From Eonycteris spelaea (Eukaryota > Chordata > Mammalia > Chiroptera > Pteropodidae), in NCBI GenBank assembly GCA_003508835.1, contig PUFA01000062.1, positions 5,487,001 through 5,551,000 on the forward strand: a DNA stretch of 64,000 nucleotides, given 5' to 3'. Position numbers and translations under genes: made by a program. Below are positions 24,256 through 47,395 of this stretch, in pieces (the stretch's first letter is position 1; each line of letters begins with the position of its first letter). The notes under the pieces are model-generated. The model searched no databases and was not told where the DNA came from. It worked only from the letters and a program-made list of their open reading frames with translations.

Positions 24256-24509
24256 TTCTTTTTATTGTAATTTTAATCAAATCCTCAATTGGTTATGACC
24301 CAAAAGATTAAGCAACACTCTTCAAGGAAGCAACATTTCCCCTGATTCTGTGAATTTAGCTCTTATTTATCCATTGTAAATGAGCAAAGTGTGTGTAAGC
24401 TCACTTTGTCCACTGCAGCTAACAAACACAGTGTTAGATTCTGGGGCTAAATAAAGAGCTCACACTTACAAAAGAAAAACTGGCTTACGAAAGCATTGAA
24501 AACGAGGTT

Positions 24510-24665
24510 CATAAGCATGCACACACCCTAAGTGTACAGCTCAGTGCACTTTCCATCTACGTAGTGCCCAGATCGAGAAACACCACCACCAGCAACCCCA
24601 GCAGCTCTCCTCATGTCCCCTTCTGGACACTACCCCGCCTTTTAAGCTATCCACTATCCTGATCT
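24510..24665 (-). mobile_element. L1M-type fragment, antisense
   Basis: AAGTGTACAGCTCAGTGCAC, AACACCACCACCAGCAACCC and the following blocks match antisense old-L1 3' text. Confidence 0.6.
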
Positions 24666-24744
24666 CTCACATCATGGGAAAGACTGACTTTGAGGCAATA
24701 AATTAGAGTATGGGACAAAAACCACATGATATCCTTGCAGAAAG

Positions 24745-24985
24745 CACAAGGGATTTGGAGCCAGGCACACTTAGTTCAATCCCAGCTGATCCTTGTGAAA
24801 TGGAGACCATGCTACCTACTAGGCCGAATTGTTGTGAGGACTAGAAATAACACGGATCACATACCCAGCACGGCACCTTCTCTTGTGGACTCAGACTGCT
24901 ATTTCCTCTTTGACACTAAGAGACCTGGGTTGGGGTCTTTGTTAGGATTAAATGAGATAATAGATGCGAGGGCACTTTTAAATGT
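24745..24985 (+). mobile_element. MIR SINE(s)
   Basis: GCACAAGGGATTTGGAGCCA, then TTGTTGTGAGGACTAGAAAT. A second MIR-like piece (GACACTAAGAGACCTGGGTT, TTAGGATTAAATGAGATAAT) follows. Confidence 0.65.
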
Positions 24986-25599
24986 TGGCATGTTATTATA
25001 CGAAAGTAAAGTGTCATGTGAAAAGAGACAGTATATTAGCCTCGTGGGCTTCAAACTGTTAGGTAATTTCCTGTCGTAGTTAAAATAGCATGGCAGTTCT
25101 GGGACTCTGAATTATATATAGTTGCTCCAACTTATTAACCTGGTCAGACCTTGAATGCTCCATGTTTAGACTGGCGCCCACCCTGCTGTCAAAACTTTTT
25201 CTGTGGTGGAGCAATTGCCAACATAAACACTTAATGGCCTGCGTGAGGGTTCTTCCTTGACAGCAGGTATCTGAAGCAGTGGACTTGACGAAGAGGAGAA
25301 ACCATCCACTAACCAGAGGCAGCTCCTCGGCCTGCAGCGGAGCGGCGGGGTCATGCTGCATGCTGCAGAGAAACTATTTCCACCTTGCGTGGATACAACA
25401 TAAATCATAAACCACTGTAAGTGGATGTAAAAGTAAAAGCAGGCATACCACGCTTCAACTATATTTATTACATATGTCTATGAGTGTACTTTTCCACCAC
25501 TCCCAACCCCAGGGGAGAATGTACAATCATGCATTGTATAAAACTGCAGAGTGTGAAGGGAAAAATAACTAAAGATAAGTTCAGAGAGAACATTTTTGG

Positions 25600-25795
25600 A
25601 GCACCTAATATGACCCAGAAGATGTGCGTTATCTCATTTAATTCTCATAGCATCTCTATGAGATTACTAAGAGGAAAATGAGGCTCAGGGAATCTAAATA
25701 GCTTGTCCATGGTGGCACAGCTGGTAATTGGCAGAGCTGGACTATGAACCCAAATCTGACTGATCCCAAGCGTGAGCTCCTGCTAACCCGTGGTA
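25600..25795 (-). mobile_element. MIR SINE, antisense
   Basis: ATCTCATTTAATTCTCATAG, GAAAATGAGGCTCAGGGAAT and TGGCACAGCTGGTAATTGGC are well-preserved antisense MIR blocks. Confidence 0.85.
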
Positions 25796-25799
25796 TTTT

Positions 25800-27845
25800 C
25801 CCTCTAGATCTGTAGTAGCTATTGCTGAAACCCTGACATTAGCATAGCGTATGAGAAGCGCGTAGCCACCAAAATGGCTATTCCATTTCTGTACAAGCAT
25901 CCCCCAAGTGGTGCATAATCTCTCGGGGAACTCATTTTTGAAGAATATAGACAACCTAGAGTGCAGTGAGAAAAGAATGGTCATAAAAGAACCAGACCCC
26001 GTGTTTCCGAGCCTGGAAAGCTAGAAATGGTAAGCCTGAGAAAATGGAGGCTCCTAAAAGGATTTGAATATTTGAAATACTGGCTCTCATTATGTAGTGC
26101 AGTTATTTATGTCTAGATGCAGACACAGGGGGTGGACTGAAACCAATGAACTAAAGCAAAACAAAAAATAGCTTCCTAAAAGACAAAGATGTCTGAAGAT
26201 GGAAGGAGCTACCTTGAGAGGTAAAAAGATTCCCATCACCAGCAGGTTCAACAGAAGACAGAACACCTCATCATGGATAACGAAATTAAGATTTAAATTG
26301 TCTCACAAACTTTATAAATTATATGAACTTCCATATAATTTAATAAACTTGATAACAGCTGGATTTGGGTAATCTTGCAAAGAGGTAGAGAGACAACTGG
26401 GTGCAGCAGGGCTAGGGGCCGGGTTAGGGAGCGAGAGCCAAGATGAGGGAAGAGGTAGGAGTTCCATTCAAGAAAGTGCCATTAAAAAATTATTCAATTA
26501 AGACAATTTCCTCTAGAGTGGCTGAAGATGTCGAATGTAATGATCAGGATAAGCTGACAGCCATGATTCCCACCACTCTGACCTAGAGTAATAAAAGTGA
26601 CCAGTTTTAAAGAGAGAAAAGCATGAAGCAGACCCATAGAATAAGTCAGAAATAAACAGGAGTCTTTACAGTATTATGTTCTCAATTCTGGTGCTCCTGG
26701 GGCCCAATAGCTTTTTTGTCTTGAGTATTGTGATGCTTCAGTATCTCAATCACCCTCTTTAAGGTAGCTTGACTGAATTTCTCTCACTTGCAATTAAGTC
26801 TTAGTACATGGTTAAAACAAAGAAAAACAACTAAAAGAGATTTGGGAAAAAGTGTATTTGCACTTGAAACTTTCAGGCAGATTAGCAGCCCATTGTACCA
26901 AACACAAATTAAAGCCTCTCCTCTTCCCAAATCTGGGTTTCTGTGTTCTCATGGGCTCCTATAGCAAAGAGAACTGGCCCATTTTTGTGTAGACTCACAA
27001 GTTCACAAATTCCACATGAGCATCGGTTGTGTTTTTCTTGCTCACTGTGTAACCCAGCATCTGGCATTATGTCTTTTATAAATAAGTGTATACTTATTAC
27101 TACATTCAGAGTGACCTTCTGTGCGTGAAAAGAGCAGCACGTGATGGAAACAATTGGTCTGCTCAGCAGAAGACCCGAGTTCTAGTTCAAGCTGTAGAAC
27201 AAACAAACCTACTTCCTAGAAAAATGGGAAAATAACCCTTATTCCAGCTTTACACTTTAAAAATGAACCATTTACTGAGAACCTATTACCTCACATTTCC
27301 CAATTCGAATAAACATTAATGACAATCATAATTCAATCTTTTATAAGCACGGTATATAGGATTTCCTCTCACTTTAATCCTATGAAGGGGATGTTTTCTT
27401 TATGATCTGTCAAGACTTGTGGCCCAGATCCCTTTGACAAACTGTCCAGCAGCAAGCAGTGGAGCTAGTTGACACCCTCGTTGTTAGCTGTCAGGGTTCA
27501 CCTCAGCTTTCCAGCCAAGATCATCCTAATTTTGAGGCGGCCAAAGACTTGACAAGGCAGTGGTACAAGGGTCTAGCCATCTTCATCCGACATACTCCTG
27601 ACCGTCTTTGCACTAGAGCTCCCCACTGGGCTGAAAGCAACTCTTGTCAGCTATGCATCACAGGACGGCAGCTCCGCCTGGCTAATTCTGCACCCGTCCT
27701 GTACCTCCGACTGGAGTTTCTTTCCACGAAACCATTTTGCACTTCTAACTCCATTTTAGCGCCCTCTTCCTGGAGAAGCCTGTGACAAAATCGGAGGCTG
27801 GTTTGCTTTCCATCTACTTACTCTTTCTCTCCTTTACTTACCTCT
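25800..27845. other. Gene-free segment
   Basis: A weak MIR-like stretch at 27130-27260. 27420-27790 is GC-richer with a 108-codon plus-strand frame of no recognised family, possibly an old LTR relic. Confidence 0.35.
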
Positions 27846-27847
27846 GC

Positions 27848-28388
27848 TAATGTTAATGATGCATGGTGAAGAGATTGCTAGGTCATGTGGTAATTCTATT
27901 AATTTTTTAAGGACTCTCCATACTGTTTTCCCTAGTGGCTACACTAATGTACCTTCCCACCAGCAGTGTATGAGGGTTCTATTTTCTCTATAACCTCTCC
28001 AACACTTGTTATTACTTGTCCTGTTGATAACAGCCATTCTTACAGGTGGGAGTTGGTATCTCATTGTGGTTTGGTTTGTATTTCCCTAATATGATTTCAC
28101 TCATGTGTGGTATATAAAACTGAAGCAACAAGCAAATAAAAACTTAGGCACAGACAATAGTTTAGTGGTTAACAGAAGGAAGGGATTAGAAAGGAGATAG
28201 ATAAGGGTAAAGGGGGTCAAACATACGGTGACAAAAGATCTGACTTTGGGTGGTGAACATACAATGCAATATACAGACAAAGTATGATTGAATTGTATAC
28301 TTGAAACCTACATAATAATGTTAACCAATGTCACCTCCAATAAATTTAATAAATAAACACAGAAGCAAAATAATGATAATGATGCTTG
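27848..28388 (+). mobile_element. Twin-primed (5'-inverted) L1 with target-site duplication
   Basis: Two L1 pieces of opposite orientation sit back to back. 27866 to about 28090 is antisense ORF2 C-terminal text, and about 28091-28370 is the plus-oriented 3'UTR ending ATGTTAACCAATGTCACCTC then an A-rich tail. Flanking 18-base direct repeats TAATGTTAATGATGCATG (27848-27865) and TAATGATAATGATGCTTG (28371-28388) differ at two positions. This is the signature of twin priming. Confidence 0.88.
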
Positions 28389-29459
28389 AGAAGCTTGTCA
28401 GGTATAACATTTTTATGTCCCCAAAAGATTTTAGTACAAGGTACAATAATATTTTTCTTCACAGAAAACATTACAACTTTACCAGCAAAATTATTTCAAT
28501 ATATTTCATTGTATTTAGTGAATTTAATTATATAAACACACACACACACACCAAACCTTAATAGCACCATCTGGTGGTGACTAATAGGAACTGCTCACTA
28601 CTCAGTCATTCAGAAAAAGACCTTTTGAAGCTGTTCCCACCTGTTACCTCTGTCCAACTAGTTGGTTTTAAAATATGGCCAAAGTATGAAAATGTAATTA
28701 AAGTTAAATCAAATCTTTCAAATTAGTGCACACACACAGGTCTGGTTTTCCATTTTCAGAGCTTTTGAGCATAGCAACCTCCTCTCCCCACATCTCATCG
28801 CTGTAGTACAAACTATTATCTTGCTTGATTTTTGTGTGGAATTTCAGTATGACATTTTATAAACATTCTTATCTTTTGATTATCTGGCTTCCCTACAAGA
28901 TTTTATCTTCTCTTCCCTCTATGAGGAGGAAGCCTTTCTCTGTCTTTCCTCTAACCGTCAGTGCCACTGTGATATATGAGAGGTACAAAACTTTTGAATT
29001 AAATGAATCTTTTTAAATTTAATGAACAACTACTTTTAGGTCAACCTTGAAACTGGGGAAAAAATTCACCTAAGAGAAAACTTTACTGTAAACTTTAAGA
29101 TCCTAGGATAAGAATTAATTGAGCCATTAGAGAAGTGAAGTTCATAGCCAGTCAGGGAGAACAGAAAGGGGGGAAATTGATGGGTCTACAGATGTTTTTA
29201 GATGGGCTCAAAACTGTGTTAATTACTGAAAATGAATGGCTGAAGGGAACGTTTACCTAACGCATCACATTCCCAACAATGACAGATACGCGGCCTGTGC
29301 TTGAGTATTTATAGGGATGTGAAGTTGCTACTTCACAGAGCATCCTGCCAATGATATTTTGAGACTGTAGCCACCAACAGTAGGAAAAGTCAGAAGGTGG
29401 GACTGAATAATTATAGACCAAAGGTTAAAACTGTTAATAAATTAAAAAACAAATATAAA
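28389..29459. other. Gene-free segment downstream of OSTC
   Basis: A short (CA)n lies near 28540 and a CTCF-like word at 28564-28577. No other element recognised. Confidence 0.45.
28564..28577 (-). promoter_or_regulatory. CTCF-like motif
   Basis: CCACCAGATGGTGC on the minus strand differs from the CTCF core (CCASYAGRKGGCRS) at one position. It lies about 0.9 kb beyond the OSTC poly(A) site. Occupancy cannot be told from sequence. Confidence 0.4.
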
Positions 29460-30011
29460 AGGTATTAATTAGAAAATTATTTATTTCTGCTCCTTTCATA
29501 CACCTTATTGTTCAGAAAACAGTCTTACATACATATCTGAAATATTGTACTATCGCAAACTCTACTTAAAGGCAAAGCACCACAGATAAAGCTGATCAGC
29601 TGTCCAGAGTTCTCAGCTTACAGGATCTTGCTTCCTGATTTTACATTAATTTCTGCAAGTCAGAAATGTCCTCTCCAAAAACTCTTAAGGGGGTTGTAGA
29701 AAATAATCACTCTATTCAATATTATGGTTGTAGAAATGGAGTATATTTTCTTTTAGAAATGAAAAACTGAGAAGGAAATGCCACTTAACATCGTTGGTAT
29801 GTCAGGAAAAAATATTGTGATAAGCTTGTCTCTTTGATACCAAGAAGATATTCTAGTCCAAGCTTTATTATGCTTCCCACATTTTCTACTAATGCTTCTT
29901 TTCTGCTGCTTTTCATCCTTTTCCATATTTCATATTGGTGGACTGGTTTAGCTTTTAAAACTTCATTAAGGAGCAAATCCAGTATCCACGGATTTCTTCT
30001 CAAAAGGCACT
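29460..30011 (-). other. OSTC: OSTC 3'UTR with poly(A) signal
   Basis: About 550 bases follow the OSTC stop codon. An AATAAA signal on the minus strand lies at 29480-29485, so cleavage is expected near 29460. Several stretches resemble the human 3'UTR as I remember it, for example around 29960-30000 and 29470-29560. An internal signal that I recall as AATAAA in human reads GAATAGAG here (around 29715), so the distal signal is probably the main one. Open frames across this segment are read-through of the UTR and not genes. Confidence 0.85.
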
Positions 30012-41130
<11,119 letters not shown>

Positions 41131-41163
41131 GAGCTTTTAATTCCTGATGTATTAGTGTTGATA

Positions 41164-41220
41164 GCAATAATAACAATTGTTATTAACAATTGTTAGTAAC
41201 AATAATAACAATCGTTACTA
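41164..41220 (+). repeat. Palindromic cluster of ACAAT/ATTGT (SOX-like) words
   Basis: The 18-mer TAATAACAATTGTTATTA at 41168-41185 is a perfect palindrome, and neighbouring AACAATTGTT and AACAATCGTT words repeat the pattern. About seven ACAAT or ATTGT words in 57 bases, 0.5 kb upstream of the OSTC start codon. It could be simple-repeat drift or a SOX-binding cluster. Confidence 0.7.
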
Positions 41221-41299
41221 AAATATATTATCAATTTTTTAAAAATATGCAATCCAGATCTATCACAAATGTCAAGAACCTAAAGCTGATTCTTTGACG

Positions 41300-41575
41300 T
41301 GACCAAAATATTATTTTAAATAACCTATTTTCTCCCCTCCAATTTGCTCCTCTCTCAGCCATCCCTATCTCATAAATGCTAAAATCAGGCTGAAATCCTG
41401 AAATCATCCTGATTTCTCTGTTAAAATTCCTCACCCAAAATAGCCGATCTTTTTGTCTATATTACCAAAAATATCTTTAATTCATCCACTTATCTCCATT
41501 CCATTGCCACCACCCTAGTGGCAGCCACATGGTCTCTTACCTAAGCTACATTCACAGTCCAAGCAGATAAAAATA
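41300..41575 (+). mobile_element. L2/CR1-clade LINE fragment
   Basis: CCATTGCCACCACCCTAGTG and neighbouring pyrimidine-rich blocks match part of the same LINE family as 12000-13260. Confidence 0.45.
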
Positions 41576-42265
41576 AATGATGAATGATTAGTCTTTGGGG
41601 ATGGACTAGATGGCCTAAAAAGCTTTTTGTTTTCTATTTTATTTTTATTTGTCTACACTCTCTTAAGATTCTGCAAATGTAAATTTCCTTTGGGAGTAAG
41701 AGTTAAAAGTGACTGATTATATAAATCCAGAACAGCCTGATTGATGCCTCTATTATTGAGGCAATGTTTTCATGTTTTTTCATTGTTGGTTTGTTACTGA
41801 GCCTATTTTACAGGATGAGATGAATTGGTTCTGCACTTAGTTAATGACTCAATTATTAAAAAATTGTTTAAATACCATAATAATGAAAATATTTATAAAA
41901 CACTGAAACATCTCATTCTAAATACAGGTGAGGTTTGCTGTCTTACTGTTCTATAGTGAGACTCCCCCAGAGTCTTACTCAGCTGTTTATTAAGGAAGGT
42001 ACATTCATCTTAGGTTATAAGGGAGTCACTAATAATAATAACTCCAATGAAGTGTGTTTACATCAGTGCCAGCATTAATTCACAGGACACTTTCTGGGGA
42101 CTATAAAGCAGAATGTTTTTGAAATTTCCATAAGTTTATAAATAAGGAAAACTTTGGAACAATGAAAAGTATGTTGCCTTGAAAATATAAAAAACATAGA
42201 AATGAAAAAATTTTAAGCTTCTTTTAGCTTCAGGAAGGAAACTAATTAACCACCCCTTGGCAGAT
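41576..42265. other. Gene-free AT-rich segment
   Basis: No repeat or gene recognised. Confidence 0.4.
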
Positions 42266-42269
42266 ATAT

Positions 42270-42420
42270 CAAGCGATTTACATTGGTTCTTATTTAGTCT
42301 TCATGACAATTCTATTAGGTAAATACTATTATCACCATTTTATGTGTGACAAAATTAAAGCTTGGGAAGTCAAATAAATTTAAAAGTATAATATAGTCTG
42401 TAATCAGATGAGACCTAATT
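42270..42420 (-). mobile_element. MIR SINE, antisense (weak)
   Basis: TTATTTAGTCTTCATGACAA, ACTATTATCACCATTTTATG and AAGCTTGGGAAGTCAAATAA keep antisense MIR order. Confidence 0.55.
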
Positions 42421-43369
42421 GCCTTAAACATAAAACAGATTTAAGACGTTTAAGATAGGACAAGTTTGTATACTTACCCTTCTTCCTATATATTCTGGAG
42501 CCAAAGAATTCTATATGCACTGTGGAAAACACATAGAAGTTTTATAAATATAAATTTTAAAATAAAAAATTAAACTGCCAAATCAGAAGAGATCGCAATT
42601 ATCTATATGTATTATTACCATTGTCACTTTTTTTTTTACTGTTTTAATAAGTAAGTTTGTTCCAGGAAGCAATTCATTATTATTTTTAACATTTTAAACT
42701 TCGAGATATACCCCAACTTAAGTTTGTAATATTCTTCAAGCCAAGTATAAAAAAAAAAAACAAACCTTTCCTGAGTAAAATATGCACATCCGTTACCCTC
42801 TGTGTCTTAACCAAAATATTCCCATAGAAAATATTTTGTTTAAACACAACATAAACTTCGTAACTGAAATAATTAATATAACCACAGGCATTAATTAGAT
42901 CCTAATCATTCAGTGGGTAGTTATTTTACACAGATGAAGAAGGACAAATGTTGGAAGAAACAAAAACTTAAAACATTTTACACAGTAAAGCCTATCATTT
43001 GAAACTACACGTAAAATCAAAAATGACTAATTCTTACTGTGCACAGGCAAATCTACACTCAAGGAAGAAAAGAGCCTAAAAGCGATACCAAGATTTTCAT
43101 GTTTAATGTAAAAGATCTTAATAAAAAGCTTCGAAGTCAGGAGAGGCTCCAACAGTCAAAAGAAAAGAAACATCCCACAAATAAGTTTTTAACTAAATTC
43201 TAAACAAACGAGCTACTAGGGCTATTAATACTGCTGAAGTCAGTTTACCTAAATACGTAATAGGGAAGAAATTAATAGCTTTTTTTTTGGTAAGATAATA
43301 ATATACAATTTTAAGCTAGATTTATTTAGAAAACATTTTTGCAATGTAGTCCATCATCTCTTGAACTCT
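42421..43369. other. Gene-free AT-rich segment
   Basis: No gene or named repeat recognised. Confidence 0.4.
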
Positions 43370-43500
43370 GCTCTTTCTCTCTGGATTCTGTACAAGAATG
43401 AGCATGTTTGCTTCCCCAGCTCAACAATTATTTGTTGCATGGCAACTCCGTGCCAGGCACTTTGTTACACACTACAATGTCTCATGCTCTAAATTCTTTC
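43370..43500 (-). mobile_element. L2/MIR-type tail, antisense (weak)
   Basis: CAATTATTTGTTGCATGGCA and CGTGCCAGGCACTTTGTTAC. Confidence 0.5.
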
Positions 43501-43699
43501 TAATACAATAGTAAATTGTGAATTTTGTTGTTATTATTTTAAATTTTGAAGATTAAAATTTTTAAGTAAAACATAAGTACATGCCCACAGAGATACATAT
43601 GGAGTAAGTTTCCTTTCCTCACCACTCTCATTTCAGATAATTCTCCTTCCAGAGGTCATGAGAACCCTAGGATTTAGTTCTGTAATGCACAACTGGAAT

Positions 43700-46600
43700 A
43701 AACGTATTTAGACATGGAAGAATCGCCACATTGGTCTCCTGACACATATGGTAGGAAAGGCTAAGTGGAACCAACCAAACTGTCTTTACCTCGAGACAAT
43801 TAATCAGTAACTGCAGAGACTGATGTCACCATCAAGGACTTGAAAGATGTAGAGTGACAGTTCCTACCATATTTCATTTAATCAATTTGGCTTGTGTAAG
43901 AAAAAGCAGATGAATCTTGGAAAACAACAGTAGAAGAATGCAGACTTAATCGTGTGGAGACTCCAGTTGTGGCTGCTGTTCCACATCTGGTTTTGTTGCT
44001 GGGGATGCCTACCCCTCCCTGGCATGTGTTAGGTAGCTATTGATCTGGCAAGTGCTTTTTTATGTAAACCTGTTGGTAATGACCATCAGAAGAAGTTTGC
44101 ATTCAAATGGCAGGATCAGCAATAAATCCTTCAACATCCTATCTCAGGGCTATATATAATGTTCAGTCCTATGTCATCATCTGATTTGTAGGCACCTTTG
44201 TTGCTTTCTCATTCACATATCACACTATGCCATTGCATTGATGATATGACTAAACCTAGTGATTTAAATAGCAACTACACTAGATACATCGGTAAGACAT
44301 ATAAATGCTGAAGGATAGAAAACAAGCAAAATAAAATATCAGGGGATGCTCAGAGAAATTTCTGGGGGTTCGGTAAACTGTAACATGAGACATATCTCTT
44401 TTAAGATAAGGGATATTTGCTGCATCTGATTGCACCTTAACACCAAGAAGACATACAATGTTTAGGGAACCACTTGGGATTTGGGAGGCAACATTTGGTC
44501 ACAGTATTTTAATCTATTTCCTGGGTAATCTAATAAACTGCTAGTTTTGAGTGGGACCCAGAAGAAATGCAGTCTCTGCAACAAGTCCAGCCTGTCAAGC
44601 AAACTGCTGTCATCGGGCCATATGACTCAGCAGATTCAATATCCCTTGTAATGTCTGTGGCAGATAGGGATATACTCTATGGAGCTTTTGACAAGCCCCT
44701 TTAGCTGAATCACAACACAGAGCCTTAAAGTTTTGAAGCAAACCTATGCCATCTTCTGCAAATAAATAATATCCTTTGAAGACTAGCTTTTGGCTTAACA
44801 CTGGGCCTTATTAAAGACTAAACTGTTGACCATGAAACCTGAACTATCCATCACCAATTTTCATTGTGTCACATATCACCCCATAAATGTGGGTGTCCGC
44901 AACAGCATCCTATCATCAAATTAAAGTGTTATGGAGCAGATTAGGTTCAAGAAGGTCTTGTAAGTTACTTGAGAAATAATCCACATTGCCTCCTCTGTCT
45001 CAGCGTTTATGTATGGCATTATGGAGAGTACCCCATGAGCAGTTAATTGAAGAAGGAAAAAAGGGGACTTCTTTTACAAATAGTTGTGCACAGTGAGCTG
45101 GCACTACCTGCGTGTAGATGGCTTTGCACTACAGCCTCACTTGGGAAGCGGGGAAACTAAAGGAAGTGATAAGGAAAAATCTTCCCGATATATGCTTTAG
45201 TGGTGTACCTGATTGTTCATTTTGTCTGGAAAAAGATTGTCAGAGTTTCTGGTCTACAGTGATTCACGGGCAGTTGTTAATCATTGGGCTGGCTGGCTGG
45301 CCAGGGAATTCAAAGGAACGCAACTGGGGAATCGCTGAAAAGGCCTAGAGGATAGGGACATGGATAGACCGCTCTATGTAAGCACAAAGTGTGAAGATAT
45401 TTATACCTAGTATGAATACTCACCAAAGAGCAACTTATGTAAAGAAGCATATCCATAATCAGGTAGATAAGATGGCCTATCCTGTGGATATCAATCACCC
45501 TCTTTGCCCAGTCACCACTGTCCTTGCCCAGTGGGCCCACTGACAAAGTGGCCATGGCAGCAGGGATGGAGCTTTTGAATGGACTTTGACTCACCAAGGC
45601 TGATCCAGCTAGAGCCAATGCTGAGTGCCCAAACTGCGGAAAGTAGAAACCGGCAATGAGCCCACAATATGGCTCCATTCTCCAGGAGGATGAACCACCC
45701 ACCGGACAGCAGGTTAATTACAGAGGACCACGTCTAGTAGGCACTTGGTTCTTAATGAAATAGACACACTGGATACAAATTTTCCTCCCTCGATGAAATC
45801 ACTATTGGGTGGACTTAGGGAATGCTTTCTCCATCATCGTGGTATACACACAGCTTTGCTCCTGGCCTAGGAACTTGTTTGACAGCAAATGAATTATGGG
45901 GATTGGCTCGTGTTCATGGAATTCACTGGACTTAGCCTGAGTCCCATCGCCTTGCAGCAGCTGTGTGGAATGGTGGAATGGCCTTTTGAAAACTCAGTTA
46001 TGATGCCAGCTGAATGTCAACACCTTTTGGGGCTGGGACGATATCTTCCAAATACAGTAATGTGCTATAAATCAGTGATAGATACATAATGCTGTTTCTC
46101 TAGAACCAGGATTCACAAGTCCAGGCAAATAATACAGAAAATGGGACTAGTGCCTCTCACTATTTCTCTTGATCCACGAGTGAAATTTTTGCTTCCCACC
46201 CCCTCCAACTTTGGGCTCTCCTGGTCTGGAAGTTGTAGCCTCCAGGGAGGAATATTTCCACTGAGGGCCACATCAATAGTTCCATTAAGCTGAGGGATGA
46301 GAGCGTCACCTTGGCACTTCAGTGTTCTCATGCCAGTGAATCAAAAAGCAAGTAAGAGGTATCATATTGACTGCAGGGATTAATGCTGACCATCAAGGGA
46401 AAATTAGATGGCCACTGTAAAATGGCAGTAAGAAGGAGTGTGTCTGGAATGCAGGGGATCCCCTGAGGTGCCTCTTAGTTTCCCCATATTGTGTGATAAA
46501 AGTGCATGGAAAACTACGATGGCCCAATAAGGGTAGGACTAAGACCATTCAGGAATTAAGGTTTAGGTCATGCTAGCAGGAAGCACAACCAGCTTGGGTT

Positions 46601-46735
46601 TTTGCTGAGAGCAAAGGGAATATTGACTATGTAGTATAAGAGTGTAGCTATAAGCAACAGCCATGATCATATGAACAAAGTTACTGGATATCAAAAAAAA
46701 TATATGACTTACCTAGAAGAGGATGGTTATTACTG
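43700..46735 (+). mobile_element. ERV-L endogenous retrovirus relic, pol region (RT, RNase H, integrase, dUTPase remains)
   Basis: About 3 kb of plus-oriented, heavily decayed pol sequence of the ERV-L class. In order I see remains of reverse transcriptase (about 43.82-44.45 kb), connection/RNase H (44.45-45.35 kb), integrase (45.35-46.1 kb) and the dUTPase-type domain that ERV-L carries after integrase (46.15-46.6 kb). Every domain has stops and frameshifts. The longest sense open frame is about 76 codons (45118-45348), so no protein can be made. No gag or env was seen, as expected for a truncated ERV-L, which is an env-less class. Calls rest on remembered family order and scattered residue matches. 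Confidence 0.8.
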
Positions 46736-47010
46736 ACAATAGATAAAAAGACTTTGTTTTCTTTTTTGGAGAGAGCATATTATAGTTGCATGAAGACTGT
46801 TACTATTGACCTTATTTGAAAACTATGTTAAATATGGTTAAAGAGTTATATATGGATATTAAGTTGACAAGGGCTAGACCGTGGAGAATTTGTATTGTAT
46901 TTGTATTGTGTCGATTTAGCTAACCTGGAATGATATTTCCTTAAATCTCTTCACCGTGTAGTTCTGAATTAGTGTGTGCCCTAAGACACGTTATTTTTAA
47001 GAGATATCTT
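46736..47010 (+). mobile_element. Possible ERV-L 3' flank / LTR remnant
   Basis: Follows the pol relic. It contains GTTGACAAGGGCTAGACCGT and TCGATTTAGCTAACCTGGAA, which resemble ERV-L-associated non-coding or LTR (MLT2-type) text. No matching 5' LTR was found upstream. Confidence 0.4.
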
Positions 47011-47395
47011 TTAAACTAGTGAAAAAATTTCTACCTGATCACCAGTTACTTCTGAAAAATTGAAAATACTCAATTGAAAAGAGGATTAAATGAATTATGC
47101 AGTACCTATATAGAACACTATACATCATTAAAAATGACACTGTAAACTTTTATTCTCTGAAAAGGACGGATGGTCACAATAGGTTTGAAATGATGAAAAT
47201 CGGACTGTAAAACTGTATGTAAGGTATTGGCCCATTTTTATGCATTTAGACATTTAAAAAGTTTAAAGGGGCATTAAGGTGATTCATATCTATATGAAGA
47301 GATTACAAACTATTTTTCACTTCTTTAATACTGCATGTATTTTCTAATTTTTCATTAATAAACATATTACTTTTGTAATTAAATAAAATTTAAAA

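Noticed and set aside
24014..24311. Asp/Arg, Ile/Glu and Ser/Leu repeat proteins
   Set aside because: Artefacts of the GATAGA hexanucleotide run in different frames.
1..29459. Search for ETNPPL exons, expected on the plus strand beyond OSTC
   Set aside because: No exon-like aminotransferase segments were seen; in human the gene lies farther away than this window reaches.
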